A stretch of DNA of 64,000 nt from Flavobacterium sp. (GCF_027483985.1 NZ_JAIXTJ010000042.1:124001-188000); one strand, 5' to 3'; numbered from the stretch's first letter, positions 44,375-53,717 are shown. A program made the numbers and translations. The notes: a model not told the origin generated them from the letters alone.

Positions 44375-45337
44375 TTATTCAAAAACCACTTTACTTTCTA
44401 AATCGTTTACTTCCATTGTAACTTGTTTCCCAAAAATCAAAGCGCGATTATCTGCCAAATGCCCAGCAGGAAAATTATATATAATAGGAATATTGTAGTT
44501 TTTAGTAATATCTTGAATAATTTCTAAAGCGTTTTTTCCCCACGGAATTTCATTGTCTTTCATCTTAGTCATTCCACCAACAATAATTCCTTTCAAACTT
44601 TCAAGACAACCATTGCGTTTTAAATTGATCATCATTCTGTCAATGTGATATAAATATTCATCTAAATCTTCAATAAAAAGAATTTTATCACTGCAATCAA
44701 TTGCCGATGGCGAACCAAATAAACTGTATAAAATTGATAAATTACCGCCAACCAATTCACCTTTGGCTGTTCCGTAACGATTCATAGTTTCACACGGAAT
44801 AGTGTATTCTAAATGTTCACCAAAAAGCGATTTACGCAAGGTTTCTTTAGCTTCTTCCGATGCTTTAGCACTTACAGGCATAATTCCGTGAATCGATGCA
44901 AAACCCATAGTATTTAGATGACTGTGCAAAACGGTTACATCGCTAAAACCAATAATCCATTTTGGAGATTGTTTAAATTTTGTGAAATCAAGTAAATCAA
45001 TCATCCTAACCGTTCCATAACCACCACGAACGCACCAAATGGCTTTGATATTAGGATTATCTAGCTGTGTCTGAAAATCGGCTGCACGTTGCTCATCAGT
45101 TCCTGCAAGTTGGTTATGGTCAAGACCAATGGAAGAACCTATTACAACTTCTAAACCCCAATTTTTCAACCACGAAATCGCTGGTTTTAAATTATCTTCA
45201 ATATTTTTACGCGCTGTTGCAACAATGGCAATAGTATCGCCTTTTTTTAAATTAGGTGGAAATATCATCTTTTTTTGTGCTTGAATATTCGAAACAAATA
45301 AAATTGTAACTATTATTATATTACTAAGTTTCTTCAT
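44375..45337 (-). CDS. LD-carboxypeptidase (peptidase S66)
   Basis: 320 residues with a signal peptide, which puts this member in the periplasm rather than the cytoplasm where LdcA usually works. The S66 nucleophile is in GFSDVTVLHSHL (Ser), and FIEDLDEYLYHIDRMM carries the glutamate; a C-terminal PAGHLADNRAL contains the His. It removes the terminal D-Ala from murein tetrapeptides. It is 25 nt upstream of the beta-barrel-like gene on the same strand. Confidence 0.9.
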   Translation of the reverse strand: MKKLSNIIIVTILFVSNIQAQKKMIFPPNLKKGDTIAIVATARKNIEDNLKPAISWLKNWGLEVVIGSSIGLDHNQLAGTDEQRAADFQTQLDNPNIKAIWCVRGGYGTVRMIDLLDFTKFKQSPKWIIGFSDVTVLHSHLNTMGFASIHGIMPVSAKASEEAKETLRKSLFGEHLEYTIPCETMNRYGTAKGELVGGNLSILYSLFGSPSAIDCSDKILFIEDLDEYLYHIDRMMINLKRNGCLESLKGIIVGGMTKMKDNEIPWGKNALEIIQDITKNYNIPIIYNFPAGHLADNRALIFGKQVTMEVNDLESKVVFE

Positions 45338-45362
45338 TAAAATTTTAAATCTTTAGGCAAAT

Positions 45363-45965
45363 CTAATAATTTTTATGCCATCCTAATCCAAAAGTAAGTC
45401 CTAATCCTACAAATGATGTTTTGGAAATATCACCATAAAACTTAAAACCAATACTGTTTGACAAACTTGTTGGTTTTCCAATCGGAATCAATTCATAAAT
45501 ACGGTATTTTTTTTTACTTGAATTAAACCATTTAATATTCAATTCAAATGGAAAACCAATACTTTGAACGTTGTCATACTTTAAAACTCCATTACTATCA
45601 TCAACTAAAAACTCTCGATCAATATATGAAATACCTGCAGAAAAACTATACGATAAATTATCTTCAATAATTCGTTTACCGAGCATAAGCGCTTGCTCTT
45701 TTAATATTGCAACTTCATCATATACAGGAACAAATAAAATCCTACCTTCTTTTCTCTTTTCAGTAACTTCAAGATATCGATAAGTTAACAAATACTGATT
45801 CTTTTGAAAATTTAATGTGCCGCCTTCCGTAAATCCCTTAGAACTTCCATTGGAATAGCCACCCAAAATTTCAGCAAACACTATAGGATTAGTTTTTACT
45901 TTTTGAGCAAAACTATTTACTACCATAATTGAGGTAAAAACAAAAAATAATAAAACCTTTTTCAT
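45363..45965 (-). CDS. Secreted beta-rich protein of unknown function
   Basis: 200 residues from the ATG at 45965, which begins a normal signal peptide (MKKVLLFFVF ... NSFAQ). The mature part consists of alternating strands with aromatic ends and finishes KTSFVGLGLTFGLGWHKNY, as in small outer-membrane beta-barrels. Family unknown. It is the gene after the LD-carboxypeptidase on the same strand, so the two may be one transcript. Confidence 0.65.
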   Translation of the reverse strand: MKKVLLFFVFTSIMVVNSFAQKVKTNPIVFAEILGGYSNGSSKGFTEGGTLNFQKNQYLLTYRYLEVTEKRKEGRILFVPVYDEVAILKEQALMLGKRIIEDNLSYSFSAGISYIDREFLVDDSNGVLKYDNVQSIGFPFELNIKWFNSSKKKYRIYELIPIGKPTSLSNSIGFKFYGDISKTSFVGLGLTFGLGWHKNY

Positions 45966-46060
45966 CTGTTTTTTGATCAAAAATAGAAAATTAAACCCAA
46001 ATTATTTAAGCAAATTAACAAGTAGATAAAAGTCCCTAGTTGTCTCTGCTAAAAAATACT

Positions 46061-46068
46061 TATTTTTG
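46061..46068 (+). promoter_or_regulatory. metG promoter -7 box
   Basis: TATTTTTG fits TAnnTTTG; a TTG at 46040-46042 lies 18 nt upstream as the -33 element. Confidence 0.6.
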
Positions 46069-46112
46069 CACTTATTCTGAACTTGATTCAGAAACAAATT
46101 AATAATTTTAAG

Positions 46113-48197
46113 ATGTTAGAAAATCCAAAAAGATATACCATTACTGCAGCGTTGCCTTATACTAATGGTCCAATTCATATAGGTCATTTGGCTGGTGTTT
46201 ATGTTCCTTCTGATATTTATGCTCGTTATTTGCGTTTGCAAGGAAAAGACGTCGCATTCATTTGCGGAAGCGATGAACACGGCGTAGCAATATCAATGAA
46301 AGCCAAAAAAGAAGGCATCACACCACAACAAGTGATTGATAAATACGACGGAATTATCCGCCAATCGTTTATTGATTTTGGAATATCATTTGATAATTAT
46401 TCAAGAACATCCTCTAAAATTCACCACGATACGGCACAAGAATTTTTTAGAAAACTTTACGATAACAACGATTTTATAGAAGAAGTAACGGAACAATTAT
46501 ATGATGCCAAAGCCGACCAATTTCTTGCAGATAGATTTGTTATAGGAACTTGCCCAAAATGTGGGAACGAAGAAGCTTATGGCGATCAATGCGAAAAATG
46601 TGGCTCAACTTTAAATGCAACCGATTTAATCAATCCAAAATCAACAATTACTGGAGAAACACCTGTATTAAAATCGACTAAACATTGGTTTTTACCACTA
46701 GACAGATACCAAGCTTTTTTACAAAAGTGGATTTTAGAAGGTCACGCCAAAGATTGGAAAACCAATGTCCTTGGTCAAGTTAAATCGTGGTTAGACGACG
46801 GATTAAAACCTCGTGCGGTAACCAGAGATTTAGATTGGGGAATTGACGTTCCGGTTGAAGGTGCAGACGGAAAAAAACTTTATGTGTGGTTCGATGCTCC
46901 AATTGGCTACATTTCGGCAACCAAAGAATGGGCTGCAAGAGAAGGAAAAAACTGGGAAGATTATTGGAAAAAAGAAGATACCAAATTGGTTCATTTTATT
47001 GGTAAAGACAACATCGTTTTTCATTGCATTATTTTTCCAGCAATGTTAAAAGCTGAAGGAAGTTTTATTCTGCCAGATAATGTTCCTGCCAATGAATTCT
47101 TAAATTTAGAAGGAAACAAACTTTCTACGTCTAAAAATTGGGCGGTTTGGTTGCACGAGTATTTACTTGATTTTCCTGACAAACAAGATTCTTTGCGCTA
47201 CGCATTGACATCAAACGCGCCAGAAACTAAAGACAACGATTTTACATGGAAAGATTTTCAGGCGAGAAATAACAATGAATTGGCTTCAATTTTAGGGAAT
47301 TTCATTAACCGTGTGGTGGTTTTAACTAATAAATACTACGACGGATTTGTTCCGACGCCAAATGATTTTAGTGAAGTTGATTTACAAACTTTAGCCGAAT
47401 TAAAAGCTTATCCTGCAGTAATTTCATCGTCAATTGAACGTTTTAGATTTAGAGAAGCGCAAGGTGAATTGATGAATGTTGCTCGTTTAGGAAATAAATA
47501 TTTAGCCGACGAAGAACCTTGGAAAATGGTAAAAGAAAATCCAGAGCGAGTAAAAACACAAATGTATGTTGCTTTGCAAATTGCAGCGGCTTTGAGAATT
47601 TTATCAGAACCATTCTTACCGTTTACTTCTTGCAAATTATCAGGAATTCTAAAAACCGATTTGAATTTGAGTTGGAATGATGTTTCTGAAAGAACCGATT
47701 TAATTGCTGCAGGACATCAAATTGGTGCTGCCGAAATTTTATTTGCTCAAATAGAAGATGCCGAAATTCAAAAACAAATAGACAAATTAGAAGCGACAAA
47801 AAAAGCCAATGTTATGGAAAATCAAGTTGTAGAACCACAAAAAGAAACGTCAACATTTGAAGATTTCTCCAAATTAGATTTACGTGTTGGAACAATTTTG
47901 GAAGCTGAAAAAATGCCAAAAGCCAACAAACTTTTAGTTTTAAAAGTAGATACCGGAATTGATGTGAGAACAATCGTTTCAGGAATTGCAGAACATTTCT
48001 CGCCAGAAGAAGTGGTTGGAAAACGTGTAACGGTTTTAGTGAATTTAGCACCAAGAGCATTGCGTGGCGTTGAAAGTCAAGGTATGATTTTGATGACCAA
48101 CAATGCAGAAGGTAAATTGGTTTTCGTAAACCCAGACACTTCGACATCACCCAGTGCAGGCGCTGATGGAGTTGAAAATGGAGCTTTGATTTCGTAA
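46113..48197 (+). CDS. metG: Methionyl-tRNA synthetase
   Basis: 694 residues from the ATG at 46113 ([19 protein letters not shown]); the open frame reaches 46083, but family N-termini begin here. The class I HIGH motif is [10 protein letters not shown] zinc knuckle CPKC ... CEKC is present; the KMSKS loop reads KLSTS ([10 protein letters not shown]), an accepted variant. After the anticodon-binding helical domain comes an OB-fold tRNA-binding domain (about 590-694, [19 protein letters not shown]) that makes the enzyme a dimer. It also charges initiator tRNA. Confidence 0.97.
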   Translation: MLENPKRYTITAALPYTNGPIHIGHLAGVYVPSDIYARYLRLQGKDVAFICGSDEHGVAISMKAKKEGITPQQVIDKYDGIIRQSFIDFGISFDNYSRTSSKIHHDTAQEFFRKLYDNNDFIEEVTEQLYDAKADQFLADRFVIGTCPKCGNEEAYGDQCEKCGSTLNATDLINPKSTITGETPVLKSTKHWFLPLDRYQAFLQKWILEGHAKDWKTNVLGQVKSWLDDGLKPRAVTRDLDWGIDVPVEGADGKKLYVWFDAPIGYISATKEWAAREGKNWEDYWKKEDTKLVHFIGKDNIVFHCIIFPAMLKAEGSFILPDNVPANEFLNLEGNKLSTSKNWAVWLHEYLLDFPDKQDSLRYALTSNAPETKDNDFTWKDFQARNNNELASILGNFINRVVVLTNKYYDGFVPTPNDFSEVDLQTLAELKAYPAVISSSIERFRFREAQGELMNVARLGNKYLADEEPWKMVKENPERVKTQMYVALQIAAALRILSEPFLPFTSCKLSGILKTDLNLSWNDVSERTDLIAAGHQIGAAEILFAQIEDAEIQKQIDKLEATKKANVMENQVVEPQKETSTFEDFSKLDLRVGTILEAEKMPKANKLLVLKVDTGIDVRTIVSGIAEHFSPEEVVGKRVTVLVNLAPRALRGVESQGMILMTNNAEGKLVFVNPDTSTSPSAGADGVENGALIS

Positions 48198-48275
48198 AAA
48201 TATCACCGCGAATTCGCAAATTTTATCTGAATTTTGATTAGAGTAATTTGCGACTTTGCGGTCAAATAAAAAATA

Positions 48276-48965
48276 ATGAACCCAAAAATAATCGCTTTCG
48301 ATGCCGATGATACCCTTTGGCACAACGAACCTTACTTTGACGAAGCGCAAGCCAAATTCTGTGAGCTTTTTGCAGACTATGCTTCTAAACAAGAAGTTTT
48401 GCAACTGATTTTAAAGCATCAAGTGAGAAATCTGCCTTTGTATGGATTTGGAATTAAAGCATTTACACTTTCTATGATTGATGCTGCTTTAGAATTGACC
48501 AACGAACAGATAACAGGACATAGCATAAAAAAAATCACTGATATTGGTAGAGATTTATTGCAAAAACCGGTAGAGCTTTTGCCCGATGTGGAAGATGTTT
48601 TGCAACAATTAAAAGGAAAATACAAACTTGTTGTAGCAACCAAAGGCGATTTAAAAGACCAACATAGAAAATTGCACGATTCTGGAATTGGACATTATTT
48701 TCACCATATTGAAGTAATGAGTGATAAAAAAGAAATAGATTATGAAAAAATGCTGCTGCGTTTAGATACCAAACCAGAAGATTTTATAATGATTGGAAAT
48801 TCTTTAAAATCAGATGTTTTGCCTGTCTTAAATATTGGCGGACACGGTTATCACATTGCCTATCACACTACATGGGAATATGAAAAAATTGATTTTGAAA
48901 TAGAACATGATAACTTCAAATCACTTGAAAAAATCACCGATGTTTTACCGATTCTTTTAAAATAA
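48276..48965 (+). CDS. HAD-superfamily phosphatase
   Basis: 229 residues. Motif I is FDADDTLWHNE (Asp9, Asp11), motif II VVATKGDL, motif III lysine and motif IV MIGNSLKSDVLP. The layout with a helical cap between motifs I and II suits subfamily I HAD phosphatases (YjjG/phosphoglycolate-like). Substrate not deducible. The short gap before it carries a dispersed-repeat-like string. Confidence 0.88.
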   Translation: MNPKIIAFDADDTLWHNEPYFDEAQAKFCELFADYASKQEVLQLILKHQVRNLPLYGFGIKAFTLSMIDAALELTNEQITGHSIKKITDIGRDLLQKPVELLPDVEDVLQQLKGKYKLVVATKGDLKDQHRKLHDSGIGHYFHHIEVMSDKKEIDYEKMLLRLDTKPEDFIMIGNSLKSDVLPVLNIGGHGYHIAYHTTWEYEKIDFEIEHDNFKSLEKITDVLPILLK

Positions 48966-49052
48966 TTCAGCATTCGTGTAATTAATTAACATACAATTCG
49001 TGCTAATGCGTGCAATTCGTGTCTGAAAAATACTGAAATAAATTCAGCATAA

Positions 49053-49676
49053 ATGAAACAAAAACTAAACCTAGAAACCTGGAATCGTAAAGAACATTTT
49101 TTGTTTTTTAAACAAATGGAGGAACCGTTTTTTGGAATAACTGTAAATCTAGATTGCACCCAAGCTTATGCAAAAAGCAAAGCGTTAAATGTTTCATTTT
49201 TTACCTATTATTTGCACAAAACTTTAGTTGCTGTCAATGCCATCGAACCTTTCAGATATCGAATAATTGATAACGAAGTTTATATTTTTGATAGGATTGA
49301 TGTATCTTCAACCATCTTGCGAGATGACAAAACCTTCGGATTTTCACAGATAATATTTGATAGTAATCTTGAAATATTTGCCAAAAACACTAAAGAAGAA
49401 ATCGCCAGAATTCAAACTACAACAGGACTTTTTACAAGAGAATTTTCTGAAAATCTAATTCATTTTTCGGCTTTACCTTGGATTAATTTTACTTCATTTT
49501 CACACGCTCGAAGTTTCACTTGGCCCGATAGTTGTCCGAAAATATCTTTTGGAAAAATGATGGATGAAAACGGAAAAAAAACGATGGCAATGTCTGTACA
49601 CGTGCACCACGGATTGATGGACGGATATCACGTGGGTGAATTTATAGAATTCATTCAAAAAGAACTTAATTCCTAA
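49053..49676 (+). CDS. Chloramphenicol acetyltransferase family protein
   Basis: 207 residues, near the usual 210-220. The catalytic signature is complete: HVHHGLMDGYHVGEF, with His186 as base and Asp190 structural. N-terminal WNRKEHFLFFKQMEEPFFGITVNLD is typical CAT. It may acetylate chloramphenicol or another small hydroxyl compound; chromosomal CAT-like genes in Flavobacteriia are common and not proof of resistance. Its stop and the start of the deacetylase gene share bases (TAATG), so the two are translationally coupled. Confidence 0.88.
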   Translation: MKQKLNLETWNRKEHFLFFKQMEEPFFGITVNLDCTQAYAKSKALNVSFFTYYLHKTLVAVNAIEPFRYRIIDNEVYIFDRIDVSSTILRDDKTFGFSQIIFDSNLEIFAKNTKEEIARIQTTTGLFTREFSENLIHFSALPWINFTSFSHARSFTWPDSCPKISFGKMMDENGKKTMAMSVHVHHGLMDGYHVGEFIEFIQKELNS

Positions 49677-50575
49677 TGTTTCCTATTGCGTTTCATCCCA
49701 TTTTTAAGCACCCTTTACCTGATGGTCATCGATTTCCTATGGAAAAATATGATCTTTTACCTCAGCAACTTTTGCACGAGGCAACGGCTTCACCCGAAGA
49801 TTTTTTTGAACCAGAAATTTGTGACTTAGAACACGTTTTAAAAGTTCATACCGTTGACTATGTAAATGATTTATTAAACTTAACTCTTGACCCAAGAGCA
49901 GCAAGAAAAATAGGATTTCCACTTTCTAAAGAATTAGTTGAACGAGAATTAAGAATTGCAAACGGAACGATAATAGGTTGCGAAAAAGCATTCGAAAAAA
50001 GAGTTGCTTTCAATATTGCTGGTGGCACGCATCACGCTTTCTCTAATCGTGGTGAAGCCTTTTGTTTACTAAATGATCAAGCTATTGCAGCACACTATTT
50101 ACTCCATAAAAATTTAGCTAAAAAAATATTAATTATTGATTTAGATGTACATCAAGGAAATGGAACTGCCGAAATTTTTTCAAATAATGATTCGGTTTAT
50201 ACATTTTCTACGCACGGCAAAACAAATTATCCGTTTAAAAAAGAGATATCTGACTTAGACATAGCTTTTGAAGATGGAACCACTGATGCTGAATATTTAA
50301 ACATAATTTCGAAAACGATTCCTGAATTAATTGATAAAGTAAAACCCGATTTCATATTTTATTTGGCAGGTGTCGATATCTTAGAAACTGATAAACTAGG
50401 AAAATTAAGCTGCACTTTAAAAGGATGCAAAACTAGAGACGAAATTGTTTTTAGCAACTGCGAAAAATATCAAATTCCTGTGCAAGTAAGTATGGGCGGC
50501 GGTTATTCTCCTGAAATCAAAACAATAATTGAAGCACACGCCAATACCTATCGTGTTGCAAATTATATTTTCTAG
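49676..50575 (+). CDS. Histone-deacetylase-family amidohydrolase
   Basis: 299 residues of the arginase/deacetylase fold. Zinc-site motifs are IIDLDVHQGNGTAEIF (Asp, His) and AGVDILETDKLG (Asp); the catalytic histidines are in GGTHHAF. Bacterial members remove acetyl groups from acetoin-related, polyamine or other small amides. It overlaps the upstream CAT-like gene by one base, and its stop codon shares CTAG with that of the opposing gene. Confidence 0.92.
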   Translation: MFPIAFHPIFKHPLPDGHRFPMEKYDLLPQQLLHEATASPEDFFEPEICDLEHVLKVHTVDYVNDLLNLTLDPRAARKIGFPLSKELVERELRIANGTIIGCEKAFEKRVAFNIAGGTHHAFSNRGEAFCLLNDQAIAAHYLLHKNLAKKILIIDLDVHQGNGTAEIFSNNDSVYTFSTHGKTNYPFKKEISDLDIAFEDGTTDAEYLNIISKTIPELIDKVKPDFIFYLAGVDILETDKLGKLSCTLKGCKTRDEIVFSNCEKYQIPVQVSMGGGYSPEIKTIIEAHANTYRVANYIF

Positions 50576-51045
50576 AAAAAATAAGTCCAATTCTGACCAT
50601 CACTAATAACAATCACTGTTTTTAGTAAAGAATTGGGTGGCATATTTAATGGTGAAGCAGTCAATGTACTCGAATCTTTGGCAAAAAAGTTTCCACCAAA
50701 GGAATATATTTGAGCGGTTACTGAGTTTGAAATATTACGTAACACATATATTCGTCCTGGAACATTTGCAGCATTAGGCAATATAAATTGTTGACTTCCA
50801 GAATTTGGTGTTAGTGAGATATAAACACCATCATTTATTGGTGTTGCGCTTCCTGCTGGACCACCATTGAAGATAGCTGAACCTGCAACATTTGAATTAA
50901 TAATTCCTATTTCCTTTACGTTCAAATTTCCGTTAATATCAAGCGTACTTAATGGAGTCGTGGTATTAATTCCAACTTGGGATAATCCGCTGTGGAAATA
51001 AAATCCAAACACCAATAAAAAAAGAATTTGCTTGTTAGGAAACAT
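50572..51045 (-). CDS. Secreted short protein with a VGINTTTP-type N-terminus
   Basis: 157 residues, signal peptide, then QVGINTTTPLSTLDINGNLNV, a motif repeatedly found at the start of large secreted Bacteroidota proteins with tail-fibre-like beta-helical regions. Here the protein stops soon after a single beta-rich domain (SLTPNSGSQQFILPN ... SDGQNWTYFF), so it is a small member or a shortened relic. Function unknown. Convergent with the deacetylase gene, overlapping by 4 nt. Confidence 0.7.
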   Translation of the reverse strand: MFPNKQILFLLVFGFYFHSGLSQVGINTTTPLSTLDINGNLNVKEIGIINSNVAGSAIFNGGPAGSATPINDGVYISLTPNSGSQQFILPNAANVPGRIYVLRNISNSVTAQIYSFGGNFFAKDSSTLTASPLNMPPNSLLKTVIVISDGQNWTYFF

Positions 51046-51177
51046 TGCTGTTATAAAAGATTAATGATTATTTAATAAAGATATTAAAAAAACATAATGT
51101 TACTAATTTATATCCTATCGAAAACGTTTTCGTGTTAAAAACTTATGGCTTTTTGTAGCATTGCATCTACATAAATT

Positions 51178-51212
51178 AAAAAAAGCGACAGAGTTTTTAC
51201 TTCCATCGCTTT
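51178..51212 (-). terminator. Terminator of the ssb-ssb-HRDC unit
   Basis: On the minus strand AAAGCGA / TCGCTTT with a further AGT/ACT pair inside, then seven T. Confidence 0.65.
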
Positions 51213-51234
51213 GTTTAAAGTTCAATTAATTTTC

Positions 51235-51681
51235 TCAAAAAGCATTCAATACCGATAAGATATCATCTCCATAATTTAAGGTTCTCGATGCTCCAAAACC
51301 TTTTACTGTTTTAAGTTCGTCTAAATTTTGTGGTTTCGATTTAATAATAGAAATCAAATGTGAATTGTGACAAATTCTAAAAGACGACCAACCTAATTTT
51401 TGAGCTAAATCATTGCGCCATTCTTTCAAGGCTGTGAAGATTTCGTTCTCTTGTGCATTAAGTTCTATAACTTCAGTAGGTTTTGCATCGCTTGTAGCTT
51501 TTGAATCACCTTTTTTCAGTTCATAGAAAACTACTGCCGACCAAAAATCTGTTGTTCCTGTGGTTACAAAATTGGTTGAAGTAAGCTTTACCTCTACCGA
51601 ATCTAAAAACGCATTCATACGTGTTTGATCCTGCTGGCAATTTTCTTTATCTAAACGAATATTAAATACTTTGATGTTCAT
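51235..51681 (-). CDS. HRDC-domain protein
   Basis: 148 residues. The C-terminal 75 residues are an HRDC domain (KEWRNDLAQKLGWSSFRICHNSHLISIIKSKP split by a turn, then VKGFGASRTLNYGDDILSVL), the accessory nucleic-acid-binding module of RecQ helicases. The N-terminal part (KVFNIRLDKENCQQDQTRM...) matches the start of HRDC-containing proteins common in Flavobacteria. No helicase or nuclease domain is present. It is 22 nt after the first SSB gene and so probably belongs to the same transcript. Confidence 0.85.
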   Translation of the reverse strand: MNIKVFNIRLDKENCQQDQTRMNAFLDSVEVKLTSTNFVTTGTTDFWSAVVFYELKKGDSKATSDAKPTEVIELNAQENEIFTALKEWRNDLAQKLGWSSFRICHNSHLISIIKSKPQNLDELKTVKGFGASRTLNYGDDILSVLNAF

Positions 51682-51703
51682 CGTGACACTTTTTTACGTT
51701 AGA

Positions 51704-52036
51704 CTATTTACCTAAAAGCAATAACTCGTTGGCAACAATTTCAGTGATGTAACGCTTGTTTCCTTCTTTGTCGTCATAACTTCTGTGCGTTAGTTTTCCC
51801 TCAATAGCGATTTCTTTACCTTTGATAACATATTTCTCAATAATGTCAGCTACTTTTCCCCAAGCGGTAATTCTATGCCATTCGGTATTCTCGACCATTT
51901 CACCTTTAGTATTAGTGTAACTCTCGTTGGTAGCAATAGTGATATTAGCTACTTTCTTTCCTCCATCAAAGGTTTTGATTTCTGGTTCTTGTCCTACGTG
52001 TCCGATTAATTGTACTTTGTTTTTAATTGCATTCAT
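51704..52036 (-). CDS. ssb: Single-stranded DNA-binding protein, short paralogue A
   Basis: 110 residues, a bare OB fold: MNAIKNKVQLIGHVGQEPEIKTF, NTEWHRITAWGKVADIIEKYV, GKLTHRSYDDKEGNKRYITEIV. The disordered linker and acidic DDxIPF tail, by which SSB normally recruits repair proteins, are absent. It is a close copy of the next gene, made by tandem duplication, and lies upstream of the HRDC gene. Confidence 0.93.
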   Translation of the reverse strand: MNAIKNKVQLIGHVGQEPEIKTFDGGKKVANITIATNESYTNTKGEMVENTEWHRITAWGKVADIIEKYVIKGKEIAIEGKLTHRSYDDKEGNKRYITEIVANELLLLGK

Positions 52037-52141
52037 GGCGTGTAAATTTTTAATTGTTTTTGTTATTTGAAAATTATTCTGGATTTGAAATTGTAATTGC
52101 TTTTTTGAAATTGATATTGCAATTGAATTTTGATATTGAAA

Positions 52142-52465
52142 CTATTTGCTCATTAAAACAAGTTCGTTTACCATTACTTCTGTTATGTAACGCTTGTTTC
52201 CGTCTTTATCGTCATAGCTTCTGTGGGTAAGTTTACCTTCAATGGCGATTTCCTTTCCTTTAGTTACATACTTTTCGATTATGTCGGCTGTTTTTCCCCA
52301 AGCACTTACTCGGTGCCATTCGGTGTTTTCAACTTTATCACCGTTTTCTTTGTAATAAACTTCATTAGTAGCGATGGTAAGGTTGGCTACTTTTTTTCCT
52401 CCTTCAAAAGTTTTGATTTCTGGTTCTTGACCTACATTTCCGATTAATTGTACTTTGTTTCTCAT
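52142..52465 (-). CDS. ssb: Single-stranded DNA-binding protein, short paralogue B
   Basis: 107 residues with the same OB fold and the same missing C-terminal tail as paralogue A; most differences are conservative (for example EVYYKENGDKVENTEWHRVSAWG). 105 bp of AT-rich quasi-repetitive DNA separates the two. Such tail-less SSBs usually act beside a full-length SSB elsewhere in the genome. Confidence 0.93.
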   Translation of the reverse strand: MRNKVQLIGNVGQEPEIKTFEGGKKVANLTIATNEVYYKENGDKVENTEWHRVSAWGKTADIIEKYVTKGKEIAIEGKLTHRSYDDKDGNKRYITEVMVNELVLMSK

Positions 52466-52594
52466 GGCGTGTAAAATTTAAATTGTTATTATTTATTAAG
52501 TTATCTGTTGTCGGTTGTGAGTTATCAGTTTCTCATTTCGACGATGCAAAGTTGTGGCGGCTTGCAAACTTTATTCGGTTGATTACCATTTAAA

Positions 52595-52648
52595 ATCGGT
52601 TGTAAATATTTGTAAACGTTTGTAAACGGAAATTTTTTATTATATTTG
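52595..52648 (+). promoter_or_regulatory. Promoter with three 10-bp-spaced TTGTAAA repeats
   Basis: TTGTAAA occurs three times at about 10-bp spacing (about 52600-52627). The last TTTG (52619-52622) is 18 nt from TATATTTG (52641-52648), a full Bacteroidota promoter reading rightward into the truncated orphan gene. The repeats could be operator half-sites on one face of the helix. Confidence 0.6.
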
Positions 52649-52738
52649 ACTGATTTTAAAAGAATTAATATCAAATAATGAACAACGATAAAATAATTAG
52701 AAAAAACCCACTTTTTGAGTTTTATGTTGAAAATAATT
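52646..52738 (+). repeat. Direct repeat, copy 1
   Basis: About 90 bp starting TTGACTGATTTTAAAAG, nearly identical to 53341-53433. It contains the upstream leader and first 18 codons of the orphan gene. Confidence 0.85.
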
Positions 52739-52803
52739 ATGTGATAGTTGCTAATACAGATTTTATCAAAGTTATGTGCAACCAAATAAACTCATTAATA
52801 TGA
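52678..52803 (+). pseudogene. Truncated copy of the orphan gene at 53373
   Basis: 41 codons. The first 18 residues (DKIIRKNPLFEFYVEN) match the protein at 53373-53717 almost exactly; the sequence then diverges and ends by TGA overlapping the ATG of the following lipoprotein gene. It is a 5' fragment left by tandem duplication, although its ATGA overlap could still couple translation to the next gene. Confidence 0.7.
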
Positions 52804-53339
52804 AGAAATTTTATATAATCTTAGTAATCACTATTTTTCTTACAAACTGTCAGAGAAAAGAAGAAGGAAAAGTTATTCAAAGAAAATTCTCATCAGATAG
52901 TTTGAAAAAATATAATATTAAATTTCTGCATACCGATTATGAATTTGAATTGTCAAATAGAAAGTTTAAAATAGATTTCTATAAATTCTCAGATACGATT
53001 AAGCTAAGTAAATCAGAAGAAAATGAAATTACCAGTATACTATTTAAAAATTTTATCGACACTTTAAAAGGAGACTACTTCGTTTCTGAATCAGATAAAC
53101 CGGTCATAATGCCAAGTTTTGGCGACTCATTTTATATTTATCATAACGGTGTTAAAAAATCTTTTTTTATAATATTGAATGGAGAATACAAATCTCTAGA
53201 CAACTTAAATCAACAGGAAAAAAATATTTTATTATTTAGAAATGATTTAATGTTGGTTTTGAAAAAGAACCCAGATTTTAAAAGATGTTTGGACACTTTA
53301 AAAGCTGCTAAAAAATATGACAAAAGAGTATTTTTGTAA
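52800..53339 (+). CDS. Lipoprotein of unknown function
   Basis: 179 residues from the ATG at 52800 (MKKFYIILVITIFLTNC, a clear lipobox), preferred over an upstream in-frame ATG. The mature protein is Lys/Phe-rich, with strongly AT-biased codons compared with neighbours. No known domain. It is enclosed by two copies of the 90-bp direct repeat. Confidence 0.65.
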   Translation: MKKFYIILVITIFLTNCQRKEEGKVIQRKFSSDSLKKYNIKFLHTDYEFELSNRKFKIDFYKFSDTIKLSKSEENEITSILFKNFIDTLKGDYFVSESDKPVIMPSFGDSFYIYHNGVKKSFFIILNGEYKSLDNLNQQEKNILLFRNDLMLVLKKNPDFKRCLDTLKAAKKYDKRVFL

Positions 53340-53340
53340 A

Positions 53341-53433
53341 TTGACTGATTTTAAAAGAATTAATATCAAAAAATGAACGACGATAAAATAATTAGAAAAA
53401 AACCACTTTTTGAATTTTATGTTGAAAATAGAC
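53341..53433 (+). repeat. Direct repeat, copy 2
   Basis: Second copy of the 52646-52738 repeat, here leading into the intact orphan gene. Confidence 0.85.
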
Positions 53434-53717
53434 ATCTTGTAATTAGAAATGAGGATTACATTAAAGATAATTGCGTGGTAAAATTAAACTCAATAGTACA
53501 TTTGGAATTGATTAGAAGTTTGTCTCTTTTTGATAAAATTGTTGAAGTTATCATTGGGTTTTGGCAAGATTCAAAATCGGATGTATTGAGAATAAATTTT
53601 AAAAATGGTTTTAAAGATATTGTTCTTACAAACTGTGACATAAAGAAAACGGAATTAATTATTTACAAAATAAATCGTTTAATTCTTGAACAAGAAAACA
53701 ATACAAAACCAATCTAG
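53373..53717 (+). CDS. Small cytoplasmic orphan protein
   Basis: 114 residues without signal or membrane helix. A beta-rich N-terminal half (LFEFYVENRHLVIRNEDYI) and a segment FDKIVEVIIGFWQDSKSDVLRI suggest a small PH-like or immunity-protein-like sheet, but I recognise no family. A truncated sister copy precedes the lipoprotein gene upstream, so lipoprotein and orphan form a small duplicated locus. Confidence 0.55.
   Translation: MNDDKIIRKKPLFEFYVENRHLVIRNEDYIKDNCVVKLNSIVHLELIRSLSLFDKIVEVIIGFWQDSKSDVLRINFKNGFKDIVLTNCDIKKTELIIYKINRLILEQENNTKPI

Noticed and set aside
49053-49676. Acquired chloramphenicol resistance gene
   Set aside because: No mobile element, integron or resistance neighbours; the gene is coupled to a deacetylase-like gene and has the host's base composition.
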